NCBI GenBank assembly: GCA_964545045.1
Contig: CAZJEN010000007.1
Coordinates: 45,868-109,867 of the forward strand
DNA from: SIG307 sp964545045
Lineage (GTDB): Bacteria; Bacillota; Clostridia; Lachnospirales; Lachnospiraceae
Direction: 5' to 3'
Length of the DNA stretch: 64,000 nt
The notes beneath the pieces were generated by a model. It did not search any database, had not been told where the DNA came from, and was given only the letters and a program-made list of their open reading frames with translations. Below are positions 18,667-27,906 of the stretch, piece by piece. A program made the translations under genes and the position numbers. Every line of letters begins with the position of its first letter. Positions within the stretch are counted from its first letter, which is position 1.

Positions 18667-18834
18667 TTACTGAGAAATGGACTCAGTCGGGCAGGTAGCT
18701 GCGCAAGCGCCGCAATCTAAGCAAGCGTCTGCATCGATCTCGTACTGGGAAGCTCCCTCGCTGATTGCTCCTACCGGGCACTCTGCTGCACAAGCGCCGC
18801 AGCTGATGCACTGATCAGAAATCTTATATGCCAT
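18667..18834 (-). CDS. 2[4Fe-4S] ferredoxin (copy 1)
   Basis: A 55-residue clostridial ferredoxin, too short for common ORF cut-offs. It has two CxxCxxCxxxCP motifs: CISCGACAAECP near residue 9 and CLDCGACAATCP near residue 38. It carries electrons for fermentation and hydrogenase or Rnf-type enzymes. AGGAGG stands before the ATG at 18834. It is convergent with the alcohol dehydrogenase gene and shares a terminator with it. Confidence 0.95.
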   Translation of the reverse strand: MAYKISDQCISCGACAAECPVGAISEGASQYEIDADACLDCGACAATCPTESISQ

Positions 18835-19000
18835 TGTGATATCCTCCTTTTATATTTATCTGATTCTATTGTAATATAAACTTTCGAATAATACAAGTAC
18901 CTTTTTTCGGAATGTGAGAGGAAACACGGAAAGAGTGGATGATGTTGGAGAAAGTGAAAATTGTCGGATATTTGTGTGAAATCTTCCTATGCTTGTCCCC

Positions 19001-19029
19001 TTGACGAAAGGAGACAGGTTGTGTATACT
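19001..19029 (+). promoter_or_regulatory. Promoter of the DUF1858 gene (second copy at 23348-23376)
   Basis: TTGACG at 19001-19006 and TATACT at 19024-19029 with a 17-base spacer. Confidence 0.65.
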
Positions 19030-19113
19030 TTTACACATGGAGTCAGAATAATGAGCATTGCCCGGTTTGCATTACGATGTACCGGGGATGTGTAGGATGA
19101 AAGGAGAATAAAA

Positions 19114-19314
19114 ATGCAGGTAAGTAAGCAGATGACCATTATGGAAATTATTAGTGTAGATGCAGGTATCGTTCCGATTTTATATGATGCGGGTATGCAC
19201 TGTATCGGTTGCCCGTCCGCACAGGGCGAGAGCCTGGAGATGGCATGCATGGTACACGGTATCGACGCGGATGAGCTGGAAGCAAAGATTAACGAGTTTT
19301 TAGCTGCGAAGTAG
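19114..19314 (+). CDS. DUF1858 small redox protein (copy 1)
   Basis: A 66-residue protein with the DUF1858 / hybrid-cluster-associated disulfide pattern: MTIMEIISVDAGIVPIL followed by GMHCIGCPSAQGESLEMAC, which has a CxxC pair and a later Cys. Such proteins are thought to act as small redox or metal-linked partners of hybrid cluster proteins. The ATG follows AAAGGAGAA. A large hairpin element begins six bases after the stop. Confidence 0.88.
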   Translation: MQVSKQMTIMEIISVDAGIVPILYDAGMHCIGCPSAQGESLEMACMVHGIDADELEAKINEFLAAK

Positions 19315-19320
19315 CAAAGT

Positions 19321-19560
19321 GTCGCTCTTGCGATTTGAAGGCTTTATAAGAAATAGCTGTAGGGATATAATTTATTTTTCAAAGCGCAACGTTCCGTCAA
19401 ACTTCCTCTAAGAACGACTAGGACGCTCGGGAGCGACCTAGCGCCCAGTCTTTTCTAAGAGGTGATTTCGACTGCGCTAAAAGCGCGCCCCTTCGGGAAC
19501 GAAAAATACATTATATCCTTACAGCTATTTTTTTATCATACATTTGAAATCGCAAGAGCT
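19321..19560. repeat. Large hairpin element, copy E2 (shared core, own arms)
   Basis: Inner arms at 19351-19371 and 19510-19530 are reverse complements of 21 bp with one G-U type change. Outer arms GCTCTTGCGATTTGAA and TTGAAATCGCAAGAGC pair as well. Between them lies the shared core: GCGCAACGTTCCGTCAAA, CTTCCTCTAA, a stem-loop, TAAGAGGTGATTTCGACT, GCGCTAAAAGCGCG and CCCTTCGGG. The stem-loop inside the core differs from E1 and E3 in sequence but keeps pairing. No protein is encoded. It sits right after the DUF1858 stop codon. Confidence 0.85.
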
Positions 19561-19623
19561 CGGTATGATAGAGGTTACTTTAGGTTGATTTTGCTTGAGT
19601 AGTATACTTTTTTCAGAAACTAC

Positions 19624-19652
19624 TTGACATTTCAGGGAAAACGTTGTAGTAT
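19624..19652 (+). promoter_or_regulatory. Promoter of tRNA-Trp (second copy at 23971-23999)
   Basis: TTGACA at 19624-19629 with TAGTAT 17 bases on (19647-19652), about 26 bases before the mature tRNA. Confidence 0.65.
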
Positions 19653-19677
19653 AATAGGGCAGTCAAAAATTGCATAT

Positions 19678-19750
19678 AGGGGTATAGTTCAGCTGGTAGA
19701 ATAACGGTCTCCAAAACCGCAGGTCGTGGGTTCGAATCCTACTGCCCCTG
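19678..19750 (+). tRNA. tRNA-Trp (CCA anticodon), copy 1
   Basis: Folds into a cloverleaf of 73 bases: acceptor AGGGGTA/TGCCCCT, D-stem GTTC/GAAT, anticodon loop CTCCAAA with CCA, T-arm GTGGG-TTCGAAT-CCTAC, and discriminator G. One A-C mismatch at the top of the anticodon stem. The 3' CCA is not encoded. A terminator hairpin follows at 19753-19784. Confidence 0.95.
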
Positions 19751-19752
19751 TT

Positions 19753-19784
19753 AAAAATCCGAAAGAGAAATCTTTCGGATTTTT
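19753..19784 (+). terminator. Terminator after tRNA-Trp (second copy at 24100-24131)
   Basis: AAAAATCCGAAAGA pairs with TCTTTCGGATTTTT around a GAAA loop. Confidence 0.85.
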
Positions 19785-20083
19785 CATTTGTGTCCGTAGG
19801 ACATAATCTCGTTTGGGTGCATAGCACACAATATCATTTGACTATATTGACTTTGCTATGTCTAAATTGTTCATTTTATGCTACACACTCGAAAAATGTT
19901 GCATTTTTCATAAAAGTATGATATAAGTGAAAAGGAAGAAAAATAAGGACAAGAGAGAAAATGATACGCTGGATTGTCAAGAATCATACTTGTTCATATT
20001 TTAAAATAAATGTGAACTGCTGTGCAGACGGACTTTTGTAATGATGAAGTTTATGACAATCGGCGCGTTGAAAGGATGAATTT
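19785..20083. other. Intergenic stretch without a recognisable gene
   Basis: About 300 AT-rich bases between the tRNA terminator and the DUF3737 gene. No credible frame or strong hairpin is seen. AAAGTATGATATAAG near 19914 may include a promoter -10 element for the gene downstream. Repeated unchanged at 24132-24430. Confidence 0.5.
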
Positions 20084-20917
20084 ATGATGCGAGTGGAAAA
20101 TCAAACCTTTGATAAAGAGAGAGAGTTTTACGGCAGCTCCGATGTGACGGTTGTGAATTGTAAGTTTGAGGGACCGGCGGACGGCGAGAGTGCCTTTAAG
20201 GAGAGCCGGAATGTGACGGTGGACGGTTGCTTGTGGAATTTGCGGTATCCGTTCTGGCATGATGCCGGGGTGACTATGAAGAATACGGAGCTGACGGAGC
20301 TTTGCCGTGCGGCGTTCTGGTATTCCGAGAAGATTGAGATTACGGATTCCAAGCTTCACGGCGTGAAGGCTATGCGTGAGTGCTCAGATATTGCGATTCG
20401 TAAGAGTGACATTGTGTCTCCGGAGTTCGGCTGGTCGGTACATGATATCCGCGTGGAGGACAGTACGGCAGCAGGTGAGTACTTTATGATGCGTTCTTCG
20501 GATATCACGTTTAAAAACGTGGAGTTTACCGGAAAGTACTCCTTCCAATACGTGGAGAATGCGGTGATTGAGAATTGTGTGTTACATACGAAGGATGCCT
20601 TCTGGCATGCGAAAAACGTAGTGATTAAGAATTGTGTGGTAGAGGGCGAGTATCTGGCGTGGTATGCGGAAAATATTACCTTTGAGAATTGTAAGATTTC
20701 CGGTACCCAGCCGTTCTGTTACTGCAAGAATTTGAAGCTTATCAATTGCGAGATGATTGATGCGGATTTGAGCTTTGAGAAATCGGAGGTAGAGGCAGAG
20801 CTGACTGCTCCGGTTCTTAGCATTAAGAATCCGAAGTCCGGCTACATCAAAGTCCCGGCGGTGGACGAACTGATTATGGACGATCCGGAAGCGAAGTGTC
20901 AGGTGTTGGTCGGTTAG
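20084..20917 (+). CDS. DUF3737-family beta-helix protein (copy 1)
   Basis: A 277-residue protein built from short repeated turns of the type (V/I)xNCxFxG...AFWxA(K/E)N(V/I), which is the pattern of a right-handed parallel beta-helix and of the DUF3737 family. No signal peptide is seen, so it is probably cytoplasmic. Function unknown; the repeated surface FW/AFW ladder could bind a sugar or another protein. GAAAGG stands before the ATG pair at 20084. A terminator follows at 20983-21026. Confidence 0.8.
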   Translation: MMRVENQTFDKEREFYGSSDVTVVNCKFEGPADGESAFKESRNVTVDGCLWNLRYPFWHDAGVTMKNTELTELCRAAFWYSEKIEITDSKLHGVKAMRECSDIAIRKSDIVSPEFGWSVHDIRVEDSTAAGEYFMMRSSDITFKNVEFTGKYSFQYVENAVIENCVLHTKDAFWHAKNVVIKNCVVEGEYLAWYAENITFENCKISGTQPFCYCKNLKLINCEMIDADLSFEKSEVEAELTAPVLSIKNPKSGYIKVPAVDELIMDDPEAKCQVLVG

Positions 20918-20982
20918 ATGAAGGCATCGCCGGTGATGAGCACGGTATGAGCGCAGATAAATAGTATCATAGGTTACATATA

Positions 20983-21026
20983 AACGCCCGAAGGTGTGCA
21001 GAAATGTCCTTCGGGCGTTGTTTTTT
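20983..21026. terminator. Terminator after DUF3737 gene (second copy at 25330-25373)
   Basis: AACGCCCGAAGG pairs with CCTTCGGGCGTT, followed by GTTTTTT on the plus strand. Confidence 0.85.
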
Positions 21027-21081
21027 GAGCGTAATTAATGTAAGCAGTAAGTGGATCTACAGGCAGAAACATAGTTATTTC

Positions 21082-21217
21082 TTAAATTTCTATCGTCTTT
21101 CCGCAGGAAAGATATTCTAACCGTTCCATCCGTTCCTTTAAGTAGGCGAACTGTTCCTCACCGGTACAGTGGCCCGTAAAGTAACGGGTGGTATATTTGT
21201 TTAAATCCTTGGCGGCA
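21082..21217 (-). pseudogene. 3' fragment of the metallo-beta-lactamase-fold gene
   Basis: The last 44 codons and the stop of the gene that is complete at 25429-26217. The fragment ends at the duplication junction at 21217, where it runs into uvrA sequence. It encodes TGHCTGEEQFAYLKERMERL-type text with no start or active-site HxHxDH motif, so it is non-functional. An intact copy remains downstream. Confidence 0.9.
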
Positions 21218-21571
21218 CATCCGTCCACTCTTCTGTCCGGAGGTGAGGCGCAGCGTATTAAGCTGGCAACGGAGCTTTCTCGTCGTAGTACCGGCAAGAC
21301 GATTTACATTCTGGACGAGCCGACCACGGGCTTGCATTTTGCGGATGTGCATAAGCTCATTGAGATTTTACAGCGCCTGACCGAGGGCGGCAATACGGTG
21401 CTTGTTATCGAGCATAACCTGGATGTGATTAAGACGGCGGATTATCTGATCGATATCGGTCCGGAGGGCGGAGATAAGGGCGGTACCGTAGTGGCGCAAG
21501 GTACGCCGGAGGAGGTTGCCAAGAATCCGCAGTCTTATACCGGGCGGTATGTGAAGAAGTATCTCTCATAA
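21218..21571 (+). pseudogene. 3' fragment of uvrA
   Basis: The last 117 codons of uvrA, starting at the duplication junction and reading from HPSTLLSGGEAQR to the normal stop. An accidental open frame begins at 21188 in antisense of the neighbouring gene fragment and could add ten foreign residues (MVYLFKSLAA), but it has no Walker A and cannot be a working UvrA. The intact gene is at 14396-17224. Confidence 0.92.
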
Positions 21572-21722
21572 GAAAATGCGTGAAATATAAATATTTTATC
21601 AAAAAGTGTCTCTGTTTTATAAGGAGGCACTTTTTTGTTGTAGAGTGCAATAGTACAGAAAAACATTGCAAATCAAGGTGAACTGTGATATAGTAGAAGG
21701 AAGAAAACAAGGAGGGAATGAT

Positions 21723-22907
21723 ATGAATAATTTCACTTTTTACAGCCCGACCTATTTTGCGTTCGGTAAAGGGCAGGAAGCAGAGACCGGCAGACTTGTA
21801 AAGAGATTCGGCGGAAGCAAGGTATTGCTTCATTACGGCGGAGGTTCCGTCGTTCGCTCCGGACTTTTGGACAGAGTAAAGACTGCGCTTGATGAGGAGA
21901 AGATTCCTTATGTGGAGCTCGGCGGTGTACAGCCGAATCCGAGAGACGGTTTGGTATATCAGGGTATCGACCTTTGTCGTAGGGAAGGTGTTGATTTTAT
22001 TGTTGCGGTAGGCGGCGGCAGTGCCATCGATTCTGCAAAGGCAATTGCTATGGGCGTACCGTATGAGGGAGATTTCTGGGATTTCTATGACGGAAAGCGT
22101 CCGGAAGTTGCGTTGCCGGTAGGTACCGTATTGACTATTGCTGCAGCAGGCAGTGAGGGTTCTCCGGATACCGTTATTACGCAGGAGGCTTCTTTACAGA
22201 AGCGTGGTTCCGGCGGAGATTGCGTTCGTCCGAAGTTCTCCGTGCTGAACCCGGCTTTGACCGAGACTCTTCCGGCGTATCAGTCTGCATGCGGTGCAAC
22301 GGACATTATGGCGCACGTATTCGAGCGTTATTTCTCCAACACTCCGGAAGTAGAAGTGACCGACCGTCTGTGTGAGGCAGTGCTTCTTACCATGATTAAG
22401 GAGACTCCGCGTGTCATTGCAGACCCGCATAACTACGAAGCTCGCGCAAACATTATGTGGGCAGGTATGGTAGCACATAACAATATCGTCGGCGTCGGTA
22501 GAGCACAGGATTGGAACAGCCACGGCATCGAGCATCAGCTCTCCGCATTGTATGACTGTGCACACGGTGCAGGTCTTGCGGTAATTATGCCGGCTTGGAT
22601 GACCTATGTTGCGGACCATCATGATCCGATGCGTATGGCACAGATGGCTACCCGTGTTTTCGGTTGTCAGATGAATTTTGCAAATCCGAAGGAGACTGCA
22701 CTGGAGGGTGTGAAGGCATTCCGTCGTTTCCTGGCTTCCATCGGTATGCCGATTAACTTTGAGCAGTTGGGTGCAAAGAGAGAAGATATTCCGCGTCTTG
22801 TGGAATTGTTCGGTATCGGTGACGGTAAGACCGGTGGTTATGTGGAGCTTGACAAGGCAGCGGTAACCGAGATTTACGAGAGAGCGGCTGCAGCTACCTT
22901 AGAGTAA
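21723..22907 (+). CDS. Iron-containing alcohol dehydrogenase (copy 2)
   Basis: Encodes the same 394 residues as 17376-18560 and has the same promoter, ribosome site and terminator. If the duplication is real, the gene dose of this fermentative dehydrogenase is doubled. Confidence 0.92.
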   Translation: MNNFTFYSPTYFAFGKGQEAETGRLVKRFGGSKVLLHYGGGSVVRSGLLDRVKTALDEEKIPYVELGGVQPNPRDGLVYQGIDLCRREGVDFIVAVGGGSAIDSAKAIAMGVPYEGDFWDFYDGKRPEVALPVGTVLTIAAAGSEGSPDTVITQEASLQKRGSGGDCVRPKFSVLNPALTETLPAYQSACGATDIMAHVFERYFSNTPEVEVTDRLCEAVLLTMIKETPRVIADPHNYEARANIMWAGMVAHNNIVGVGRAQDWNSHGIEHQLSALYDCAHGAGLAVIMPAWMTYVADHHDPMRMAQMATRVFGCQMNFANPKETALEGVKAFRRFLASIGMPINFEQLGAKREDIPRLVELFGIGDGKTGGYVELDKAAVTEIYERAAAATLE

Positions 22908-23013
22908 GAGGAATGACCGGGCGACCGGTATTTCATACATACAAAAGAAAACCTACAAAAGACAAAAAAGCTTCACCTGCAAAGGTGAAGCTTTTTGATT
23001 GTTTGCTCGTAAA

Positions 23014-23181
23014 TTACTGAGAAATGGACTCAGTCGGGCAGGTAGCTGCGCAAGCGCCGCAATCTAAGCAAGCGTCTGCATCGATCTCGTACTGGGAAGC
23101 TCCCTCGCTGATTGCTCCTACCGGGCACTCTGCTGCACAAGCGCCGCAGCTGATGCACTGATCAGAAATCTTATATGCCAT
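23014..23181 (-). CDS. 2[4Fe-4S] ferredoxin (copy 2)
   Basis: Same 55-residue ferredoxin as at 18667-18834, with both CxxCxxCxxxCP clusters and the same AGGAGG ribosome site. Confidence 0.95.
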   Translation of the reverse strand: MAYKISDQCISCGACAAECPVGAISEGASQYEIDADACLDCGACAATCPTESISQ

Positions 23182-23460
23182 TGTGATATCCTCCTTTTAT
23201 ATTTATCTGATTCTATTGTAATATAAACTTTCGAATAATACAAGTACCTTTTTTCGGAATGTGAGAGGAAACACGGAAAGAGTGGATGATGTTGGAGAAA
23301 GTGAAAATTGTCGGATATTTGTGTGAAATCTTCCTATGCTTGTCCCCTTGACGAAAGGAGACAGGTTGTGTATACTTTTACACATGGAGTCAGAATAATG
23401 AGCATTGCCCGGTTTGCATTACGATGTACCGGGGATGTGTAGGATGAAAGGAGAATAAAA

Positions 23461-23661
23461 ATGCAGGTAAGTAAGCAGATGACCATTATGGAAATTATTA
23501 GTGTAGATGCAGGTATCGTTCCGATTTTATATGATGCGGGTATGCACTGTATCGGTTGCCCGTCCGCACAGGGCGAGAGCCTGGAGATGGCATGCATGGT
23601 ACACGGTATCGACGCGGATGAGCTGGAAGCAAAGATTAACGAGTTTTTAGCTGCGAAGTAG
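23461..23661 (+). CDS. DUF1858 small redox protein (copy 2)
   Basis: Same 66-residue protein as at 19114-19314, with the GMHCIGCPSAQ motif. Confidence 0.88.
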   Translation: MQVSKQMTIMEIISVDAGIVPILYDAGMHCIGCPSAQGESLEMACMVHGIDADELEAKINEFLAAK

Positions 23662-23667
23662 CAAAGT

Positions 23668-23907
23668 GTCGCTCTTGCGATTTGAAGGCTTTATAAGAAA
23701 TAGCTGTAGGGATATAATTTATTTTTCAAAGCGCAACGTTCCGTCAAACTTCCTCTAAGAACGACTAGGACGCTCGGGAGCGACCTAGCGCCCAGTCTTT
23801 TCTAAGAGGTGATTTCGACTGCGCTAAAAGCGCGCCCCTTCGGGAACGAAAAATACATTATATCCTTACAGCTATTTTTTTATCATACATTTGAAATCGC
23901 AAGAGCT
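23668..23907. repeat. Large hairpin element, copy E2' (duplicate of E2)
   Basis: Part of duplication copy 2; same sequence as 19321-19560, so it is not an independent insertion of the element. Confidence 0.85.
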
Positions 23908-24024
23908 CGGTATGATAGAGGTTACTTTAGGTTGATTTTGCTTGAGTAGTATACTTTTTTCAGAAACTACTTGACATTTCAGGGAAAACGTTGTAGTATA
24001 ATAGGGCAGTCAAAAATTGCATAT

Positions 24025-24097
24025 AGGGGTATAGTTCAGCTGGTAGAATAACGGTCTCCAAAACCGCAGGTCGTGGGTTCGAATCCTACTGCCCCTG
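24025..24097 (+). tRNA. tRNA-Trp (CCA anticodon), copy 2
   Basis: Same sequence as 19678-19750, with its promoter and terminator. Confidence 0.95.
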
Positions 24098-24430
24098 TTA
24101 AAAATCCGAAAGAGAAATCTTTCGGATTTTTCATTTGTGTCCGTAGGACATAATCTCGTTTGGGTGCATAGCACACAATATCATTTGACTATATTGACTT
24201 TGCTATGTCTAAATTGTTCATTTTATGCTACACACTCGAAAAATGTTGCATTTTTCATAAAAGTATGATATAAGTGAAAAGGAAGAAAAATAAGGACAAG
24301 AGAGAAAATGATACGCTGGATTGTCAAGAATCATACTTGTTCATATTTTAAAATAAATGTGAACTGCTGTGCAGACGGACTTTTGTAATGATGAAGTTTA
24401 TGACAATCGGCGCGTTGAAAGGATGAATTT

Positions 24431-25264
24431 ATGATGCGAGTGGAAAATCAAACCTTTGATAAAGAGAGAGAGTTTTACGGCAGCTCCGATGTGACGGTTG
24501 TGAATTGTAAGTTTGAGGGACCGGCGGACGGCGAGAGTGCCTTTAAGGAGAGCCGGAATGTGACGGTGGACGGTTGCTTGTGGAATTTGCGGTATCCGTT
24601 CTGGCATGATGCCGGGGTGACTATGAAGAATACGGAGCTGACGGAGCTTTGCCGTGCGGCGTTCTGGTATTCCGAGAAGATTGAGATTACGGATTCCAAG
24701 CTTCACGGCGTGAAGGCTATGCGTGAGTGCTCAGATATTGCGATTCGTAAGAGTGACATTGTGTCTCCGGAGTTCGGCTGGTCGGTACATGATATCCGCG
24801 TGGAGGACAGTACGGCAGCAGGTGAGTACTTTATGATGCGTTCTTCGGATATCACGTTTAAAAACGTGGAGTTTACCGGAAAGTACTCCTTCCAATACGT
24901 GGAGAATGCGGTGATTGAGAATTGTGTGTTACATACGAAGGATGCCTTCTGGCATGCGAAAAACGTAGTGATTAAGAATTGTGTGGTAGAGGGCGAGTAT
25001 CTGGCGTGGTATGCGGAAAATATTACCTTTGAGAATTGTAAGATTTCCGGTACCCAGCCGTTCTGTTACTGCAAGAATTTGAAGCTTATCAATTGCGAGA
25101 TGATTGATGCGGATTTGAGCTTTGAGAAATCGGAGGTAGAGGCAGAGCTGACTGCTCCGGTTCTTAGCATTAAGAATCCGAAGTCCGGCTACATCAAAGT
25201 CCCGGCGGTGGACGAACTGATTATGGACGATCCGGAAGCGAAGTGTCAGGTGTTGGTCGGTTAG
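24431..25264 (+). CDS. DUF3737-family beta-helix protein (copy 2)
   Basis: Same 277 residues as at 20084-20917. Confidence 0.8.
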   Translation: MMRVENQTFDKEREFYGSSDVTVVNCKFEGPADGESAFKESRNVTVDGCLWNLRYPFWHDAGVTMKNTELTELCRAAFWYSEKIEITDSKLHGVKAMRECSDIAIRKSDIVSPEFGWSVHDIRVEDSTAAGEYFMMRSSDITFKNVEFTGKYSFQYVENAVIENCVLHTKDAFWHAKNVVIKNCVVEGEYLAWYAENITFENCKISGTQPFCYCKNLKLINCEMIDADLSFEKSEVEAELTAPVLSIKNPKSGYIKVPAVDELIMDDPEAKCQVLVG

Positions 25265-25428
25265 ATGAAGGCATCGCCGGTGATGAGCACGGTATGAGCG
25301 CAGATAAATAGTATCATAGGTTACATATAAACGCCCGAAGGTGTGCAGAAATGTCCTTCGGGCGTTGTTTTTTGAGCGTAATTAATGTAAGCAGTAAGTG
25401 GATCTACAGGCAGAAACATAGTTATTTC

Positions 25429-26217
25429 TTAAATTTCTATCGTCTTTCCGCAGGAAAGATATTCTAACCGTTCCATCCGTTCCTTTAAGTAGGCGAACTG
25501 TTCCTCACCGGTACAGTGGCCCGTAAAGTAACGGGTGGTATATTTGTTTAAATCCTTGGCGGCAGCGTCTAAGGCTTCGCCCGGTTCTAATTTCATGAAG
25601 TGGAAGCCTCCCACCAAAACATCCGGAGCAAACCACTCCATAATGTTTTGAATACCCTTGTGGGAACATCCGCTGATGAGAACTTTTTTATCGTTTTCCT
25701 CAATCAGAAGATATTGTTCATGGCGAAAGTCATCCGGTACGTGACTATTTCCAGTCAAAACAGTCAGGCCGAAGCAGCCCAGGTCACAAGAACGGGTGCG
25801 TTTGTTGCAGGAAAAGAGGGTCAGACCCGGTGCTAATATGCAGGTTTCGTCGGTAATATGCATTCTGTTTTGTTCTACAAGAGTAGTCTCTAAGCTCACA
25901 TCCAACCCGATGTATTTATCCGAAGCATTGAAATGTGGCTCAAATGCAAACCGGTTGATATAAACGGTCGCTTTTTTGTTCAAAGAGAGAAAGGTTTGCA
26001 GTCCGCCTCCGTGGTCGTAATGTCCGTGGGAAAGTACGGCGATGTCTACCGCGGACAGGTCAATGCCAAGGGTCTCTGCATTTTTTGCGAACAAATCGCT
26101 TTGTCCCATATCAAATAATATGTTATGTGTGTCGGTTTCGATGTACAGGCTGAGACCGTGCTCTGTCTGCATATCGTCCCGCTCGGTTGTGTTTTCCAGT
26201 AAGGCTGTGATTTTCAT
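25429..26217 (-). CDS. Metallo-beta-lactamase-fold hydrolase (MJ0301/dihydropteroate-synthase-related type)
   Basis: A 262-residue protein with the zinc motif HGHYDH at residues 64-69, a second histidine region (GCSHKGIQNIMEW) and a late TGHCTG motif. This arrangement is that of the MBL subgroup annotated as 7,8-dihydropterin-6-methyl-4-aminobenzene-phosphate synthase-like; the true substrate is unknown. The ATG at 26217 has AAAGGAC upstream; longer in-frame starts lack a ribosome site. The last 44 codons lie in the duplicated segment, so this is the intact copy of the fragment at 21082-21217. Confidence 0.85.
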   Translation of the reverse strand: MKITALLENTTERDDMQTEHGLSLYIETDTHNILFDMGQSDLFAKNAETLGIDLSAVDIAVLSHGHYDHGGGLQTFLSLNKKATVYINRFAFEPHFNASDKYIGLDVSLETTLVEQNRMHITDETCILAPGLTLFSCNKRTRSCDLGCFGLTVLTGNSHVPDDFRHEQYLLIEENDKKVLISGCSHKGIQNIMEWFAPDVLVGGFHFMKLEPGEALDAAAKDLNKYTTRYFTGHCTGEEQFAYLKERMERLEYLSCGKTIEI

Positions 26218-26497
26218 GGCGGAGGTCCTTTCTTTCCATAAGTCTGCACCGGCTGTGCTTCCGGGGGAGAAGTACATTATACGGCGAAAAAATGCCGCGT
26301 ACCTCTGCTTGCAGTGTAGCATGATTTGTTCTTTTTTTCAAGAAAAAGTGCCGTGTTCGATTGACAGTACCCGTCGGATAAGGCATAATGAAATATGTGA
26401 ACGGCGACAGTTGTATGAAACGGTGTTTGGTATTTTACAGCGGTAACAAATGAGATAATATGAGAAGATTGAAATATAGAGAAGAGGGGATAAAATC

Positions 26498-27094
26498 ATG
26501 GGAAAAGACGAAAGCAATTTTTGCGCTATGATGTCGCGCATGAAATATATTGACCGCTGGGCACTGATGCGGAATTCCTGTACGGAAAATATTTGCGAGC
26601 ACTCCCTGGAGGTGGCGATGATTGCCCATATGCTGTGCATTATCGGCAACAAGCGCTTCGGGAAGAATCTGGACGCCAGTAAGGCGGCGTTAATCGGTAT
26701 GTACCACGATACCACGGAGATTATTACCGGCGATATGCCGACGCCGGTGAAGTATTATAACGAGACCATACAGACGGTGTTCCATAAGATTGAGGATGCG
26801 GCGGCGGAGACGCTGCTTGGCATGCTTCCGGAGGATTTGCGGGAGGAATTCCACAGCCTGTATTTTAAGCAGGAGGAGGACGCATATCTTTGGAAGCTGG
26901 TAAAGGCAGCGGACAAGTTTTCCGCGCTGATTAAGTGTATGGAAGAGAAAAAAGCAGGCAACAAGGAATTTGACAGTGCCTTCAAATCTACGAAGGCTTC
27001 CATCATTGCCATGGAGCTGCCGGAGGCGGACTGCTTTATGGAAGAGTTCATTCCGGCGTATAACAAGAATCTGGATGAGTTGCAGAAACGATAG
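26498..27094 (+). CDS. YfbR-like 5'-deoxynucleotidase (HD domain)
   Basis: A 198-residue HD-domain phosphohydrolase. ENICEHSLEVAMIAHML gives the first histidine and MYHDTTEIITGDMPTPVKY gives the HD dyad; the latter text is typical of YfbR, which dephosphorylates deoxynucleoside 5'-monophosphates. A later Asp (KAADKFSA) completes the metal site. GAGGGGA stands before the ATG. The HAD hydrolase gene follows after 60 bases. Confidence 0.88.
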   Translation: MGKDESNFCAMMSRMKYIDRWALMRNSCTENICEHSLEVAMIAHMLCIIGNKRFGKNLDASKAALIGMYHDTTEIITGDMPTPVKYYNETIQTVFHKIEDAAAETLLGMLPEDLREEFHSLYFKQEEDAYLWKLVKAADKFSALIKCMEEKKAGNKEFDSAFKSTKASIIAMELPEADCFMEEFIPAYNKNLDELQKR

Positions 27095-27154
27095 AACCGG
27101 AGGTGCACAAACTGTAGCTGTGTTGGGGAACAAACTACAGAAGGAGGCATAAGC

Positions 27155-27823
27155 ATGAAAGCAGTAATCTTTGACATGTTCGAAACCTTGGTGACACTAC
27201 ACAGCGTACCGCGGTATTTCGGACGAAACATTGCGGCGGATTTGGGCGCGGATATCGATGAATTTTATCCGCTGTGGCATGAGACGGAAGAGGCCCGTAG
27301 TAAGGGAAAGATGACCTTTGAAGAAGCCCTTTACTGGATTGGGGAACGTACAAATTATGCTCATCCGGAGCGGATTCCTAAGGCGATAGAAAAACGCCAT
27401 GCTTTTAAGTCGGAAAGTCTTCAGAAAGTGGAGTATCGTATCGTTGCCCTGCTTCGGGAGTTAAAGGAACGGGGCTATAAAGTCGCTCTCATCAGCAATT
27501 GTTTTCCGGAAGAAGGGGAGGTTATTCGGAAAAGTGTAATGGCTCCACTCTTTGATGTGATGATGCTTTCCTGCGAACAGGGAGTGCAAAAGCCGGAGCA
27601 TGAGATATTTGAGCGGTGCCTCGCGGAGCTTGCCGTAGCACCGGAGGATTGCCTGTATGTAGGAGATGGCGGAAGCATGGAGCTGGAAACCGCCCGGTCT
27701 TTTGGAATGAAGACCTTGCAGGCAGGATGGTTTGTGAAAAATGAACAGGATGACTGGAAAAAAGAAGGCTTTGCATCGGCTACGGCACCGGAAGAGGTGC
27801 TGACGACATTGGCAGAGGCATAA
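27155..27823 (+). CDS. HAD-family hydrolase
   Basis: A 222-residue HAD phosphatase. Motif I is FDMFETL (the second Asp of DxD is replaced by Phe-Glu, as in several HAD subfamilies), motif II ALISN, motif III Lys in QKPEHEIFE, motif IV YVGDGGSMELETA. Likely a small-molecule phosphatase; substrate unknown. AGAAGGAGG stands before the ATG. Confidence 0.85.
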   Translation: MKAVIFDMFETLVTLHSVPRYFGRNIAADLGADIDEFYPLWHETEEARSKGKMTFEEALYWIGERTNYAHPERIPKAIEKRHAFKSESLQKVEYRIVALLRELKERGYKVALISNCFPEEGEVIRKSVMAPLFDVMMLSCEQGVQKPEHEIFERCLAELAVAPEDCLYVGDGGSMELETARSFGMKTLQAGWFVKNEQDDWKKEGFASATAPEEVLTTLAEA

Positions 27824-27906
27824 GTGTTTTAAGGGATAAAGTAAGAAAGGAAAACGGTAGCGGCGGTACCGATGTGCCGCGGAAACGGCCGGAACGGAGG
27901 AACGAT

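Larger units (their letters stand above)
16871..21217. repeat. Tandem duplication unit, copy 1 (4,347 bp)
   Basis: Every base compared in 16871-21217 recurs at +4347 in 21218-25564. Encoded proteins (alcohol dehydrogenase, ferredoxin, DUF1858, DUF3737), the tRNA and intergenic elements read the same in both. The left breakpoint is inside uvrA, the right breakpoint inside the metallo-beta-lactamase-fold gene. The junction (GGCGGCA|CATCCGTCC) shows only one base of shared sequence between the two ends. Confidence 0.95.
21218..25564. repeat. Tandem duplication unit, copy 2 (4,347 bp)
   Basis: Second direct copy of 16871-21217, continuing at 25565 into the unique 5' part of the metallo-beta-lactamase-fold gene. 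No base difference to copy 1 was noticed in the stretches compared. Confidence 0.95.

Noticed and set aside
21188..21571. A 127-codon frame read as a short ABC protein
   Set aside because: It is the 3' fragment of uvrA fused by chance to antisense sequence at the duplication junction; no Walker A motif.
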